The translations under genes and the position numbers were made by a program. A model generated the notes under the pieces. The model saw only the letters and a program-made list of their open reading frames with translations, did not search any database and was not told the origin of the DNA. From Cydia pomonella (lineage: Eukaryota; Arthropoda; Insecta; Lepidoptera; Tortricidae): a DNA stretch of 64,000 bases. How positions within the stretch are numbered: position 1 is the first letter of the stretch; each line of letters begins with the position of its first letter. The DNA lies in contig NC_084716.1 of the NCBI RefSeq assembly GCF_033807575.1, positions 1,612,001 through 1,676,000 on the forward strand, in the 5' to 3' direction. Below, piece after piece: positions 37,001 to 46,356 of this stretch.

Positions 37001-40000
37001 ATTTTCTATCTATCAACCAAATTTCATTGACATATGACGATAAAACTTGACAATAAAACAAAAAGAGTTCTGGAGTAAAAGGCTAAAGAATGGAATGCGC
37101 GCCATCTGTATTCCCTGATAAATATGACTTCGGGTGAATAGGCTACTACTGAACCGGCGAGCTCCATCCTAGGCCCTGTCTTCACTTTCCATCAGGTGTG
37201 ACTAGAGCCAATCGCCGATCAGTTTTTAATAAAATAAAAAAAAAGTTGCGAGCGTGGCGGGCCGTATGCTTGTTTGCCACCGAAGTAGTATAAAACAAAT
37301 CGGCCCAAATACTATCACATCATACTATATACTACATACTACCATAGAATATGAAAGAAAATTGCAAATGCAGGTCGTCATTTTTAATGTTAGTTATACC
37401 TAACGATCTCTAGTATATATTTTTTTAATACCACGACGGTGGCAAACAAGCATACGGCCCGCCTGATGGTAAGCAGTCACCGCAGCCTATGGACGCCTGC
37501 AACTCTAGTATCAATATGATATGATTTATTTATCTCACAATATACAATTTCACTTAACACTACGCGTGGTAAATTCTTAGGAATTTATAGTCAATAGTTT
37601 ACCTTTCTTATAAAGCAACACTCCCTGCTCCAAGTCCATCCTCATACTCCCACTCCCGCCACACACCCCCTCCTGAGTTCTCCTCAGCACCCTCAATATC
37701 CGGCAGGAGACGGAAGGCATGGGGCGGCACGCGATGAGGGGCTTCAGGAGGGCGCGGAGGGGCAGGAGGGCGGTGGAGTAGAGGAGGCCGTTGTAGAGGG
37801 TGGCGCAACTCTGAAACAAAAAAAACAATTTTATGAGAATAGTGATTATTATCAGTACTTGGACTTTAAAATACGATTCCCACCGAACGGACGGAGTCGG
37901 AGCGCATTTCAAATTTGTACGGCTGCGAGCCGGTCGGCTCCTCGCGGACGCGGCCGGCTCCGGGCGGACTCCATCGCGTCTGCCATACATAATGTATAGG
38001 CACATTGAAAATGCGGCCCGACTGCGCCAGTTCGGTGAGAAACGTACTTAAGATTTTTTGTACTCTGTTCTGTACTGTTTCTGTCTCGGTCGATCATACT
38101 ACCGTTGATACACTTTGTCCTCGTATAACAAAATATAGACACATCGCTAAAATTTCGGTATCTACCTCTCTATCATTCTTGCACATTCGAGTGATAAAGA
38201 GGCAGATGACGAAATTAGATTTTTGAGTTTCGTGGTAGGTCTCTGTAAACAAACCACCTTGATACATCAATATCACAGTGAAAACTTTTTCAAAAACAGG
38301 CCAAGTGCGAATCGGACTCGCGCACGAAGGGTTCCGTACCATTCTTTATAAAAAACGACAAAAAAATTATGTTTGTTGTATGGGAGCCAGCCTTAAATAT
38401 TTATTTTATCCTGTTTTTAGTATTTGTTGTTATAGCGGCAACAGAAATACATAATCTGTAGAAATTTCAACTGGCTAACTATCACGGTTCATGAGATACA
38501 GCCTGGTGACAGACGGTCGGACGGATGGACAGCGAAGTCTCAGTAATAGGGTCCCGTTTGACCCTTTGGGTACGGAACCTTAAAAACGGTTTACAATATA
38601 TGATAGTGCTACTCTCTGGCGGCAGAACATTGCAGTAATACTCCCTATTCTTCGAAAAAGTTAAACTAAAAATTATTACTATGTTCTATTTACGTCGTGT
38701 CACTAATCATCAAGGTCGTTCTTCTGCGTTTAAATTCAAAATATCATCTTTATTATGTGTGAGTTACCGACTGTCTGTATAGTATCTACACTATCTACAG
38801 TTGAAATTAACACCATGTAGGTATAATAACAAATACTTACCGTGGAGTCAAGTAAAGAGCAGACATCACTTAAAACATGTAGGATTCCGTCGGTCACACT
38901 TTGAGTCATCTTCTTGGCTTGTTCCTTTGGCACTATGTTGGTTGCGCGGTCGAGTAGGAACGCTATAGTGGCCACCATTCGTCGCGCGAGAATGCCCTGC
39001 TCTTCTTTATATAGTGCTCTGAAAAAGTATAATTACAGGTCAGATACGAAAAGATATATTTTTTTTTTTTTATACTACGTCGGTGGCAAACAAGCATACG
39101 GCCCGCCTGATGGTAAGCAGTCTCCGTAGCCTATGTACACCTGCAACTCCAGAGGAGTTACATGCGCGTTGCCGACCCTAACCCCACCCCCCTCGTTGAG
39201 CTCTGGCAACCTTACTCACCGGCAGGAACACAACACTATGAGTAGGGTCAAGTGTTATTTGGCTGCGGTTTTCTGTAAGGTGGAGGTACTTCCCCAGTTG
39301 GGCTCTGCTCTAGATCTGGAATGACATCTGCTGTGCTGTGCCCTACCACACAAGGCGAGATGACATTCACATTGCCCATACCTCTCTTACCACTACACCT
39401 TATAAAGCAAAGTCCCTGCCGCGTCTGTCTGTATGTATGCATGTTCGCGATAAACTCAAAAACTAGCGAATGGATTTTCATGCGGTTTTCAGCTGTGAAT
39501 AGTGATTCTTGAGGAAGGTTTAGGTGTATAATTCGTTAAGGTTTTGTGTAACCCGTGCGAAGATGAGGCGGGTCGCTAGTATTTTAAATGTCTGAGATTA
39601 TTAAACCTTTTGAACGCCACGCCTATCGTACGCGGCGCGTAATCGTGAACCTTGTCGGTACGCATGAAGGTTGATATTGGGCTGTAGCCGCGCGCGTCAT
39701 ATGACGTCTTTGGCGGTCAAATGGTTAAAAATAAAATAATGTTAAGTTTCAATATTATACAAATGTACCAAGTGTCAGTGTCAGCCCTAGCATATTCGCT
39801 AGTTTTCTAAACAGTCAAATTGTTACTATGACATAAGTAGAGTAACTTGTGACGTCGCAATGCATAGATTGATCTTTGCTGATTTTTAAATCAATTAATG
39901 CGCTCAATCGAACAGATTTAACTCACAGGCGGGTCTTCATCATTTTTTAACTTAAAAATTGTTTTATCTAACCTAAGTTCCTGCCTCATGGAATCAATCT

Positions 40001-43000
40001 AACATTTGGAAAATACTTTTATCATAAAAGTATACCCTTAAACTTAAGATCTCCCTTCGCTCAGTTAGTCTTGCCTTGCCCGTAAGTGAGCAGATGTCGC
40101 CTATACGGTCCTGGTACTGGTCCATGTCCCGTTGAAACGCAGTCATCGCTCGCGACTGCAGCACAACTGCGCTAACCTGCCAGAGAATAAGCTCCGCCTC
40201 GTTACCGGTACAAATGTACCGGAAACGTCGGTGCACCGCTGGTCCATGTCCCTCAGAAACTCAGTCGTCGTTCGCATATGCACTAAGCTGCCAGAGAGTG
40301 AGCTCCGCCTCTGTACCGGTACAAATGTATCAGAAACGTCGATTTACCGCCGGTCCATGTCCCGTTGATCGACTGCATTAACCTGCCAGAGAGTAGGTAA
40401 GTTCCGCTCCGGTTCCGGTCCAAATGTACCGGAAACGTCGATGTACCGCTGGTCCATGGCCCGACTGCACTGCGTTGATCGACTGCACTAACCTGCCAGA
40501 GAGTAAGTTCCGCCCCGGTGCCGGTATAAATGTATCGGAAACGTCGATGTACTGCAGGTCCATGTCCCGTTGATCGACTGCACTAACCTGCCAGAGAGTA
40601 ACGTCCGCTTCGTTACCGGTACAAATGTACCGGAAACGTCGATGTACCGCTGGTCCATATCCCGTTGATCGACTGCACTAATCTGCCAGAGAGTAACGTT
40701 CGCTTTGTTACCGGTACAAACAAATGTACCGGAAACGTCGATGTACCGCTGGTCCATGCCCCGCAGAAATTCAGTCGTCGTTCGCGACTGCACTAAGCTG
40801 CCAGAGAGTGAGCTCCGCCTCTGTACCGGTACAAATGTATCAGAAACGGCGATATACCGCCGGTCCATGTCCCGTTGATCGACTGCATTAACCTGCCAGA
40901 GAGTAGGTAAGTTCTGCTCCGGTTCCGGTCCAAATGTACCGGAAACGTCGATGTACCGCTGGTCCATGGCCCGACTGCACTGCGTTGATCGACTGCACTA
41001 ACCTGCCAGAGAGTAAGTTCCGCTCCGGTGCCGGTATAAATGTATCGGAAACGTCGATGTACTGCAGGTCCATGTCCCGTTGATCGACTGCACTAACCTG
41101 CCAGAGAGTAACATCCGCTTCGTTACCGGTACAAATGTACCGGAAACGTCGATGTACCGCTGGTCCATGTCCCGTTGGAATGCAGTCGTCATTCGTGATT
41201 GCACTTCCTTTAATTGCTGTTGCACTTGTGTTAACACGGCACATGTTGCTTTTACGATCTGCAAGAGAATATCTTTTTGAAATTTGTATGGCACAAACAT
41301 TTTTGCAAAACGGAAACAAGGACTATACTGATGGCTCGTCATTGATATTTGCTCTAAAACGAAATGTGACAACTTTGCTTTGCAACCATCATACTCATAT
41401 TACACATACCTAGTAACAGGCAGAAGTCGAAACCGGTTTCTACTACCTATTATGGAATGTTTTTTACAGTACATATGGTGCTACTTTACCGCACTAGTGC
41501 GAAAATTAGCATATTACGTTACTGTGTCGAACATTTAAAGGGCCATATGTACTGTAAAACGTTGTACATGTGCGAATAGGTAATCCGCAACTCGTGTCGA
41601 TTTAAAACACTCCCTTCGGTCGTGTTTTAATTTATCGCCACTCGTTTCGAATTTCCTATTTTTCGCACTTGTATCGTAATGTACATACTATTTAAACACA
41701 TTCTCTTTTTATTTTTAGTTTTTTTTGCCTTAATCTAAAATACATTATTAAATATTTATTATTTTAGATTAAGCCCAAAAAAGGTCTAAAATCTAATTTA
41801 ACACGAATTATAAAACCGGTTTATCAATTTACCGGTTTCCGATTTCAACCCTTGCTAACCTGAGATTGGACCAGGTCGGTTTGTATCATTTTTTTTGTAC
41901 TGAATACATTAATTACCTTGTCAAATTTCTCAGAAACACTTTTCGCATTAGTTAAACTAGTTAAATCCTCATGTATGCACCCTATAGCCATCTTCCCCTC
42001 CCTCTGCCTTGACACAGTAGTGGCAGGCACCCGATGCAAGATGCTAAAGACCTGACATGGACGTTGTGATTGGTCCAGGCTAGTTTAAAGCTTTCATTGG
42101 TACTCAGTAGGGTCCCAAAGACCCGAAATCAGCGATGTCGCGAATGGTCCAGGATTATTAAAAGCTATTTTAAATACATAAATTAATTAGTCTTAAATCG
42201 ACCGTGATATGGACCGTGAATACCTTTTGTATTATTTCGATTTAAGTCTAGTGAAACTAACCGTGAATCATTCAAAATAGTAATTAATTAAAGATAAAGA
42301 TAGTTTATTATTCAAGTAGGCATATTACAATGAGCTTATGAACGTCAAATAAAGCTACACCGGCTCTAACCCTACACCTCTGACCCGAGAAGATTTAAAT
42401 CCCCCCTCAATTGGAGGAGGGTATCCCAATATGGACCGGCAAGAAACTCAGCGGGACACATATTTTCAAAACATTACATCTTATAATTAACATGCATTAA
42501 ATAAGGAAAAATACAATTTAGCTTACTATAGAAATCATGCAATTACCTTGTCAAGTTTCTCTGCTACATTTTCACCATTAGCTATACTAGTTAAATCCTC
42601 ATGTATACACCCAACAGACATATTTCCACCTCTCTGTCTTAACACCCTATTGGCAGGTACTCGATGGAAGGTGCTAAACACCCGACACGGGCGTTGGGTC
42701 TGGTCCAGATCTGTTTGTAGCTTCTCATTACAATCTAGGAGTGAGGGCTGCTCAGTAGTGGGCTCGAGGATTGCGGGGAGCAAGCTGGTGAGGTTTGGTG
42801 TTGCTGAAAATAATATAAAATAAAAATTAGAGATGCACTGAATATTCGGTTACCGGTATCCGGCCTATCCGGCCCTTATTTTAATATCCGGCCGGATAGG
42901 GGATAGTGAGCTATTATCCAGCCGGATAGGGGATAGTGAGCTACTATCCAGCCGGATAGGGGATAGTGATCTAATATCCGGCCGGGTACCGAATATTCGG

Positions 43001-45895
43001 CCGATGGTCAGTCCGAATATCCAGTATCCGTCCAAATAACTATCCGTTGCATCTCTAATAAAAATAGTTTTAAAGTGCATTCACAATGAGTAAGAAAGCG
43101 AGCCCTTACTTGAATTTCGCTAATTAATCTGTTCCGATGAAATGAGACTGACATTGACAGGGCGTTAAGGTCGGGGCGCTACTTTGTGGTTGGAAATTTA
43201 TCTGGGAAATAGTGTCATTAGATGATGATAACTTTATAACGCCATTCATTTTCGATGAACCTATGTTTGTACATTAAGGGGTAATTTGGTACCTCTTGCG
43301 GTATCCTTTCATTGGCCTTAGTTGCAATGTCGAGAGACCTGTTCTTATTTATGACACTCTTCTCAGTCGTGTGTCTGCCTGTTTCCACAATTTTCCATCA
43401 TTTGTCGTCAATAATAGGACCTAGCTATATCTACAGGATCACCCAAAAATATATCACCTTCAGGTTTTTGCGGCAAACTTTTTTAGAATTCCTTAGTGAC
43501 TACTGAACCCTAAAAAGTTTTGCGGTGAGGATCTGCAGGTAATATTTGCCTGAAGGCCAGTACTGTATATTAAAATACAAAATTACATGCCAGAATAGTT
43601 TGTAAACAAATGGTGTCATCTCAAGGAATATGAGGGAGACCTTTACCCAGCAGTAGTACAGTCAGCGTCAAATACTTTGTTGCATCCAAAGTAGCCAAAT
43701 AGTACGGTACACCATATATTTAGTATGGTGTACCGAACTATTTGGCCACTTTGACTGCTACAAAGTATTTGACGCTGACTGTACCTTACCCCTGAGTAGA
43801 AGGCTGCTTAGCAAAGATCTCGCTCTTATTTTTCCAGGTATCCCACCAGCCTTTGTCAAAAACCTGTACTTCATCTTGCTATCTGGCGACACTGCAATTT
43901 CTGGAACCTCTGGCAGTTTTTGATTTGACATACCAGATTTGTGCGATTTGTGGAGCTTCAAGAAATGGGCCTTGCTGTCAGTCTGGGCAGCAGCAGAAGA
44001 TGTTTTTACCCTCCTCTGAGACAGGTTGTGATTGAAGCTCATATTGTTGTGTCGGTGGCTGAAAAAAATTTTGTTTTATGAAAAACATTGTTTTATGTAA
44101 ATATTTGTGGCATTATCTATGAAAAGGGACCTTATTGTCAATGGCGTTTACGCCGCGCTGCGTTGCACGGCATTGTATTTGTATCGGAGTATCGTTAATA
44201 ATGGCGTAAGCGCCATCGACAATAAGGTCCCCTTTCATAGATAACGTCACACTTTACTGTCAAGAAACCTTGAAAAGAAATGTATAAAACGCCAGTCAAT
44301 GTTCTGCCAGGACCAAATACTTATATAGTTTCTTCACCTTTGACATCACTAAGACCTCAGGGACCTCCTCCTGCACAGATTACTGCACCTATGCAATTAA
44401 AACTGCACAGAGAGACCATGAGCTTGGCGAGGAATAGAAGCACCACCCCTCCCCCGCCAGGTTTGCAGTTCTGAGTTGATGAGACAAATTTTCAGCTTGC
44501 CTCAAATACCTACTTTCAAGTCTCTACCAGCTCTCCTACCATTAGTCATGAGGAAACAAAAAGCAGGACGAATTGTTGTAAAGAAGCAATCAGTTACCTT
44601 GAGGATATTTCATTACTTGGAACAGTGACTTGAGTTAATTTCACTTTGGTGGATTCTAGCATCCTGCATCTCTCCTTAATGCTGATTATTTCCAAATTCT
44701 GTAAATTAAATTTACTTGATTATTTTTCATTTTATTCTTTTTTCAGCTTATTTTGTATATACAAATGTTAACCACAATGAAAAAATCAATAACAATCAAA
44801 CTACTAACAACAAAAAAAAAATGTGATTAACATCTGTATATAATTAAAGGATTGTATTTTATAAAAACTACTGTTCTACAAGAATTAAAGTACTTATTAT
44901 TTAGTATTTTAGGGTTGATGGCGCTTGTGGATGCTTTTCTTTAAAAGATTGTTCAACTAGTTATGGTATTAAAACCAAAATAGTAGCAGTCATACAACAC
45001 ATAACTAAACATTCTTACCTTAAAATCCAATTGTGTCCTCAAATCATGCATTTGTCCATTAACAGCCCCTAATTTTTCAGTCCATTCCATTTGCACCTTC
45101 TCTTGAGCTTTTATCTTCTCCATTCTAGCGTTATCCACGGCCACCTGACAAGACTTGAGCTGCGTTCGAAGAATAGAGGCTTCACCTTCCTTTGTCACAC
45201 ACTTATCCATTAATTTACCATTCTCAGACTTCAATTTTGCATTCTCTTCTTGTAACTGGAGAAGTTGTCGGTAAACATGGTCTGGGTCTTGCCCTTTATA
45301 CACTTTGTCATTATAGATTAAATCATCATTGTATTTCATTGTCTCACCATTTGATATTACTTTTGATGACATACCGGGTAGTGGAGAGGAGATTCTAGTA
45401 CACTTATCTTTTAAATGGGTAGATGTTAGGTGTGGGGAGTTTGCGGTGGGTTTTTTGAACGTGAATTCTTTACTAGGGCCAGGTTCTGGAAACATTTGGG
45501 TGCTGGTAGCACCTGGCTGCATACAGAGGCTGAAGTCTGGGAGGGTGGTGTTGTTGCCGTAGGCCTGCTCGCACGCCTGGCTCGCCATGAGCAGCATTTC
45601 GTCGTCATTGTCGTCGCCCCAGTTATCGAAATCTTAAAAACAAAAATATGCTGGTTATAACCTATAGTGTTTGAGGAAACCAAATCTGTTTGATAAAAAG
45701 CTTTCATTATTGAAGAAGCTGTGAAACAGAAGCTCAATCATGATGTTAAGTACATGTGTGTGGTAAATATTTATCTAACATACCATTATTTGCAGCTGCA
45801 TTTTGACTGAGAGGAAAATTGTGATCTGATATAGTAATATCTAACTTAGCCTTCTTTCTTTCACCAGGCTGCTGAGGAAAAAATCTTTTTGACAT
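31004..45895 (-). CDS. ATRIP: ATRIP (ATR-interacting protein; mus304 in Drosophila)
   Basis: Coding exons in transcript order: 45895-45784, 45632-45019, 44698-44598, 44058-43790, 42803-42547, (41 kb optional copy 42051-41917), 41258-41098, 39018-38841, 37810-37603, 35940-35790, 34886-34798, 32667-32512, 31119-31004. Every junction has GT-AG ends and matching phase. The product is 803 residues without the optional exon, 848 with it; human ATRIP is 791. Residues 38-58 (DFDNWGDDNDDEMLLMASQA) resemble the acidic RPA70-binding checkpoint recruitment motif. Residues ~156-285 form the coiled coil used for oligomerisation and ATR activation. A basic linker follows, then a helical C-terminal region. 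Family role: brings ATR kinase to RPA-coated single-stranded DNA. Identity of the N-terminal half is firm; exon 12 is less certain because two in-phase acceptors (32668 and 32644) exist and it begins a repeat array. Confidence 0.85.
31548..32643 (-). repeat. Eight-copy 137-bp tandem array of ATRIP exon 12 with splice donor
   Basis: Eight units start at 31548, 31685, 31822, 31959, 32096, 32233, 32370 and 32507. Each contains 132 bases of exon 12 (44 codons, phase preserved) and only 5 further bases, GTAAG, before the next copy. The first in transcript order (32643-32512) is joined in phase to the final exon at 31119; the last donor runs into a normal-looking intron start (GTAAGCTTTTCTC). Units are identical except for one base: the four upstream copies read GGGGCTC and the four downstream ones GGGGGTC, a synonymous change. 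Reading through shifts frame by two bases per unit. Strong homogeneity means very recent amplification, conversion, or an assembly expansion. Confidence 0.95.
32850..32935. other. CpG-rich island inside ATRIP intron 11
   Basis: About 85 bases of almost pure GC with dense CpG (cgcgcggcgccgcccgc) sit in an otherwise AT-rich intron, ~200 bases upstream of exon 12. On the minus strand an in-frame ATG at 32683 in a good context (AAAATGG) follows. It might be an internal promoter giving a short C-terminal ATRIP product, or simply a GC-rich remnant. Nothing else supports a promoter. Confidence 0.35.
32953..33134. mobile_element. hAT-type MITE with 8-bp target duplication
   Basis: Ends are cagggatcggaaaccggt and accggttccgatccctg. 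The element is flanked on both sides by the direct repeat gtatcaat (32945-32952 and 33135-33142). An 8-bp duplication and CAGGG-type ends are the hallmark of hAT transposons. The 182-bp interior has no coding capacity. It lies in ATRIP intron 11. Confidence 0.85.
33205..33897 (+). mobile_element. Full inverted-repeat element carrying a 5S rRNA fragment
   Basis: The left end (accggtcaagtgcgagtt ... gggttccgtac) and right end (gtacggaaccctt ... gactcgcacttggctggt) are inverted copies of about 50 bases. The interior shares blocks with the truncated copy at 8365-8700. Near the right end it holds a 5S rRNA-like stretch (33778-33832). It is non-coding and probably non-autonomous. It lies in ATRIP intron 11. 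Confidence 0.75.
33778..33832 (+). pseudogene. 5S rRNA-derived fragment (3' half)
   Basis: The wording atcaccgaagttaagcaacg, then tcgggcggggtcagtacttg and gatgggtgaccg, matches the middle-to-3' part of animal 5S rRNA, including the internal control region. It stops abruptly before the terminal stem, and the 5' half is absent. It is not a functional 5S gene; it lies inside the repeat at 33205-33897. Confidence 0.85.
34258..34620 (-). mobile_element. SINE-like element with poly-T head (reverse), containing a 23-C run
   Basis: It begins with a T run (poly-A of the reverse strand), then atactacgtcggtggcaaac, continues through acggcccgcctgatggtaag and ends near ctagatctggaatgacatcc and ctaccacacaaagcgagatg. 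Close relatives lie at 39058-39392 (reverse) and 53545-53870 (forward). A run of 23 C (34385-34407) replaces the shorter C run found in the sister copies. It lies in ATRIP intron 11. Confidence 0.7.
34945..35182 (+). repeat. Interspersed repeat family X, copy 2
   Basis: It is near-identical to 17745-17990, from tagtacattacgatacaagt to catatgtactgtaaa, with a handful of substitutions. The high identity shows recent movement. It lies immediately upstream (in genomic order) of ATRIP exon 11, in intron 10. Confidence 0.75.
35230..35770 (+). mobile_element. RTE-like retrotransposon tail with a nested insertion
   Basis: Forward frames read LRWFGHVEKMNERRLTKRVY ... GAGRD ... KEAKEVCQDRSKWKSVVSAY, the typical end of an RTE-like reverse transcriptase, broken by a frameshift and stops. 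An A/T-rich insertion with an (aaat)n head (35336-35437) splits the coding tail, so a second element landed in it. It ends in a (gtat)n tail. It lies in ATRIP intron 10, close to exon 10. Confidence 0.75.
36844..36970. mobile_element. 125-bp palindromic element (copy 2)
   Basis: Bounded by TACAGTCAGCGTCAAAT and its reverse complement ATTTGACGCTGACTGTA, it is almost a perfect palindrome around ccatactaaatatatgg. It is nearly identical to copies at 15704-15828 and 43658-43783. It lies in ATRIP intron 9. Confidence 0.8.
37417..37515 (-). repeat. Truncated SINE-like repeat (atacggcccgcctgatggta)
   Basis: This is a 3'-end fragment of the family described at 34258-34620. A more diverged forward-orientation fragment lies at about 37150-37300. 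Both are in ATRIP intron 9 and neither codes for anything. Confidence 0.6.
38291..38586 (+). repeat. Interspersed repeat (gggttccgtacc family), long copy
   Basis: It starts aacaggccaagtgcgaatcg with gggttccgtaccatt and ends gggtcccgtttgacc, then gggtacggaacctt. The outer gggttccgtacc/ggtacggaacc pair is inverted. Compared with 18546-18722 it has an extra block near its head (gtatgggagccagcc). It lies in ATRIP intron 8. Confidence 0.7.
39058..39392 (-). mobile_element. SINE-like element, poly-A tail at the low-coordinate end
   Basis: It opens with a T run and atactacgtcggtggcaaac and closes near ctaccacacaaggcgagatg. It aligns over its whole length with 34258-34620 and, reversed, with 53545-53870, which makes these three near-complete members of one family. 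It lies in ATRIP intron 7. Confidence 0.7.
40119..41190 (-). repeat. Tandem array of the ATRIP exon 7 3' end plus donor, in a 510-bp higher-order repeat
   Basis: The box ggtccat recurs at 40119, 40241, 40352, 40451, 40557, 40652, 40751, 40862, 40961, 41067 and 41162. The spacings 111-99-106-95 occur twice, 510 bp apart, giving a five-unit higher-order repeat. The highest-coordinate copy is the true end of exon 7 (donor after 41098); the others contain its last ~76 bases (RDMDQRYIDVSGTF), the GGCAG/GTTAG donor and ~20-35 intron bases. Some donors are intact, some have lost GT (GGCAGCTTAG, GGCAGATTAG). The lowest copy is the most diverged. Joining the first donor to exon 8 keeps phase 2, so the rest is intronic. 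Confidence 0.9.
41466..41690 (-). repeat. Interspersed repeat family X, copy 3
   Basis: It is the reverse-orientation counterpart of 17745-17990 and 34945-35182, from ttacagtacatatggtgc to gtatcgtaatgtac. It sits between ATRIP exon 7 and the degenerate exon-5 copy. Confidence 0.75.
41917..42051 (-). pseudogene. Degenerate duplicate of ATRIP exon 5 (possible alternative exon 6)
   Basis: The minus strand reads HRVPATTVSRQREGKMAIGC then IHEDLTSLTNAKSVSEKFDK before a GTAATT donor. Exon 5 ends HRVPANRVLRQRGGNMSVGC, IHEDLTSIANGENVAEKLDK, also before GTAATT. The likeness continues ~50 bases upstream, but there the copy is one base shorter and has an in-frame stop. A CAG at 42054-42052 would give a 135-base, phase 0-0 exon that could be included after exon 5. 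Protein-level similarity outlasts DNA decay in the upstream part, so it may be used. Without transcripts this is undecided. Confidence 0.6.
42300..42470 (-). mobile_element. Retrotransposon 3' untranslated end (antisense)
   Basis: It contains caaataaagctacaccggct and gagggtatcccaatatggac. The same text appears forward at 62230-62390. It inserted between ATRIP exon 5 and its downstream copy, so it postdates that duplication or landed in the spacer. Confidence 0.65.
42828..43057. mobile_element. hAT-type MITE with 8-bp target duplication and internal 30-bp tandem repeat
   Basis: Ends are tagagatgcac and gttgcatctcta; the direct repeat ataaaaat flanks both sides (42820-42827, 43058-43065). The interior has three ~30-bp tandem units (gccggataggggatagtg...) at about 42891-42980 and many atccgg/ccggat motifs. 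It lies in ATRIP intron 4, close to exon 5. Confidence 0.85.
43658..43783. mobile_element. 125-bp palindromic element (copy 3), 6 bases from a splice donor
   Basis: It is bounded by TACAGTCAGCGTCAAATAC and its inverse and is a near-perfect hairpin. The ATRIP exon 4 donor is GTAAGG at 43789-43784, so the element begins directly after the sixth intron base. The donor consensus is untouched. Confidence 0.85.
44113..44245. mobile_element. Foldback element (~133 bp)
   Basis: The ends ttatctatgaaaagggacct and aggtccc(c)tttcatagataa are inverted, and the arms continue through tattgtcaatggcg / cgccatcgacaata. The centre is gcgttgcacggcattg. It lies in ATRIP intron 3. Confidence 0.7.
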
Positions 45896-46356
45896 TGTTA
45901 TTTCAAATAAACTATTTAATTCATCGTTTATATTTGAATTAAACAATAAATAATATGGTTTTCGTTCAACTTTGGCGGCACAAGAAATTGTCAAAACAGC
46001 TGAAAATGACTTACTTGTTAATGTAAAAGCTAAAAACGCTTGAATTTAATTGTTCAAATAGAAGAATCGTTGAATGAAATAACGATTAAAAGAAATACTT
46101 AAATAGCTTTCCGAAACCATAAACAATTTTTCCCAATTTTATAATCTTATGCTGAGTTTACACTTGTAGATCTAGTCCGGTCGTGTAAACTTGTTTTCAA
46201 AAGTCGTGTATACAGCGCGTAACTCAAGCGTGACATTACCGGTTTTTGGACAGCAACCATAGATACAGGAGACGCGCAAAACGACAAAACTTGCCCCTTT
46301 CCTTCAATTTTTTAATTTAGTTCGTCGTGGAAATTGAGTTTGAGCAGTCGTGTACC
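45896..46356. promoter_or_regulatory. Shared divergent promoter region of ATRIP and GLYR1
   Basis: The ATRIP start codon (45895, minus) and GLYR1 start codon (46357, plus) face away from each other with 461 bases between. No repeat or exon interrupts the interval. No TATA box is obvious. Co-regulation is an inference from the geometry only. Confidence 0.6.

Noticed and set aside
40034..40240. Extra ATRIP exon encoding the AMTAFQRDMDQYQDRIGDIC segment
   Set aside because: It is the most diverged copy in the exon 7 array. No donor of the right phase leads from it to exon 8, whereas the first copy's donor (after 41098) fits exactly.
40119..41190. CRISPR-like regular repeats
   Set aside because: Units are directly derived from ATRIP exon 7 and its donor, there are no unique spacers, and the genome is animal.
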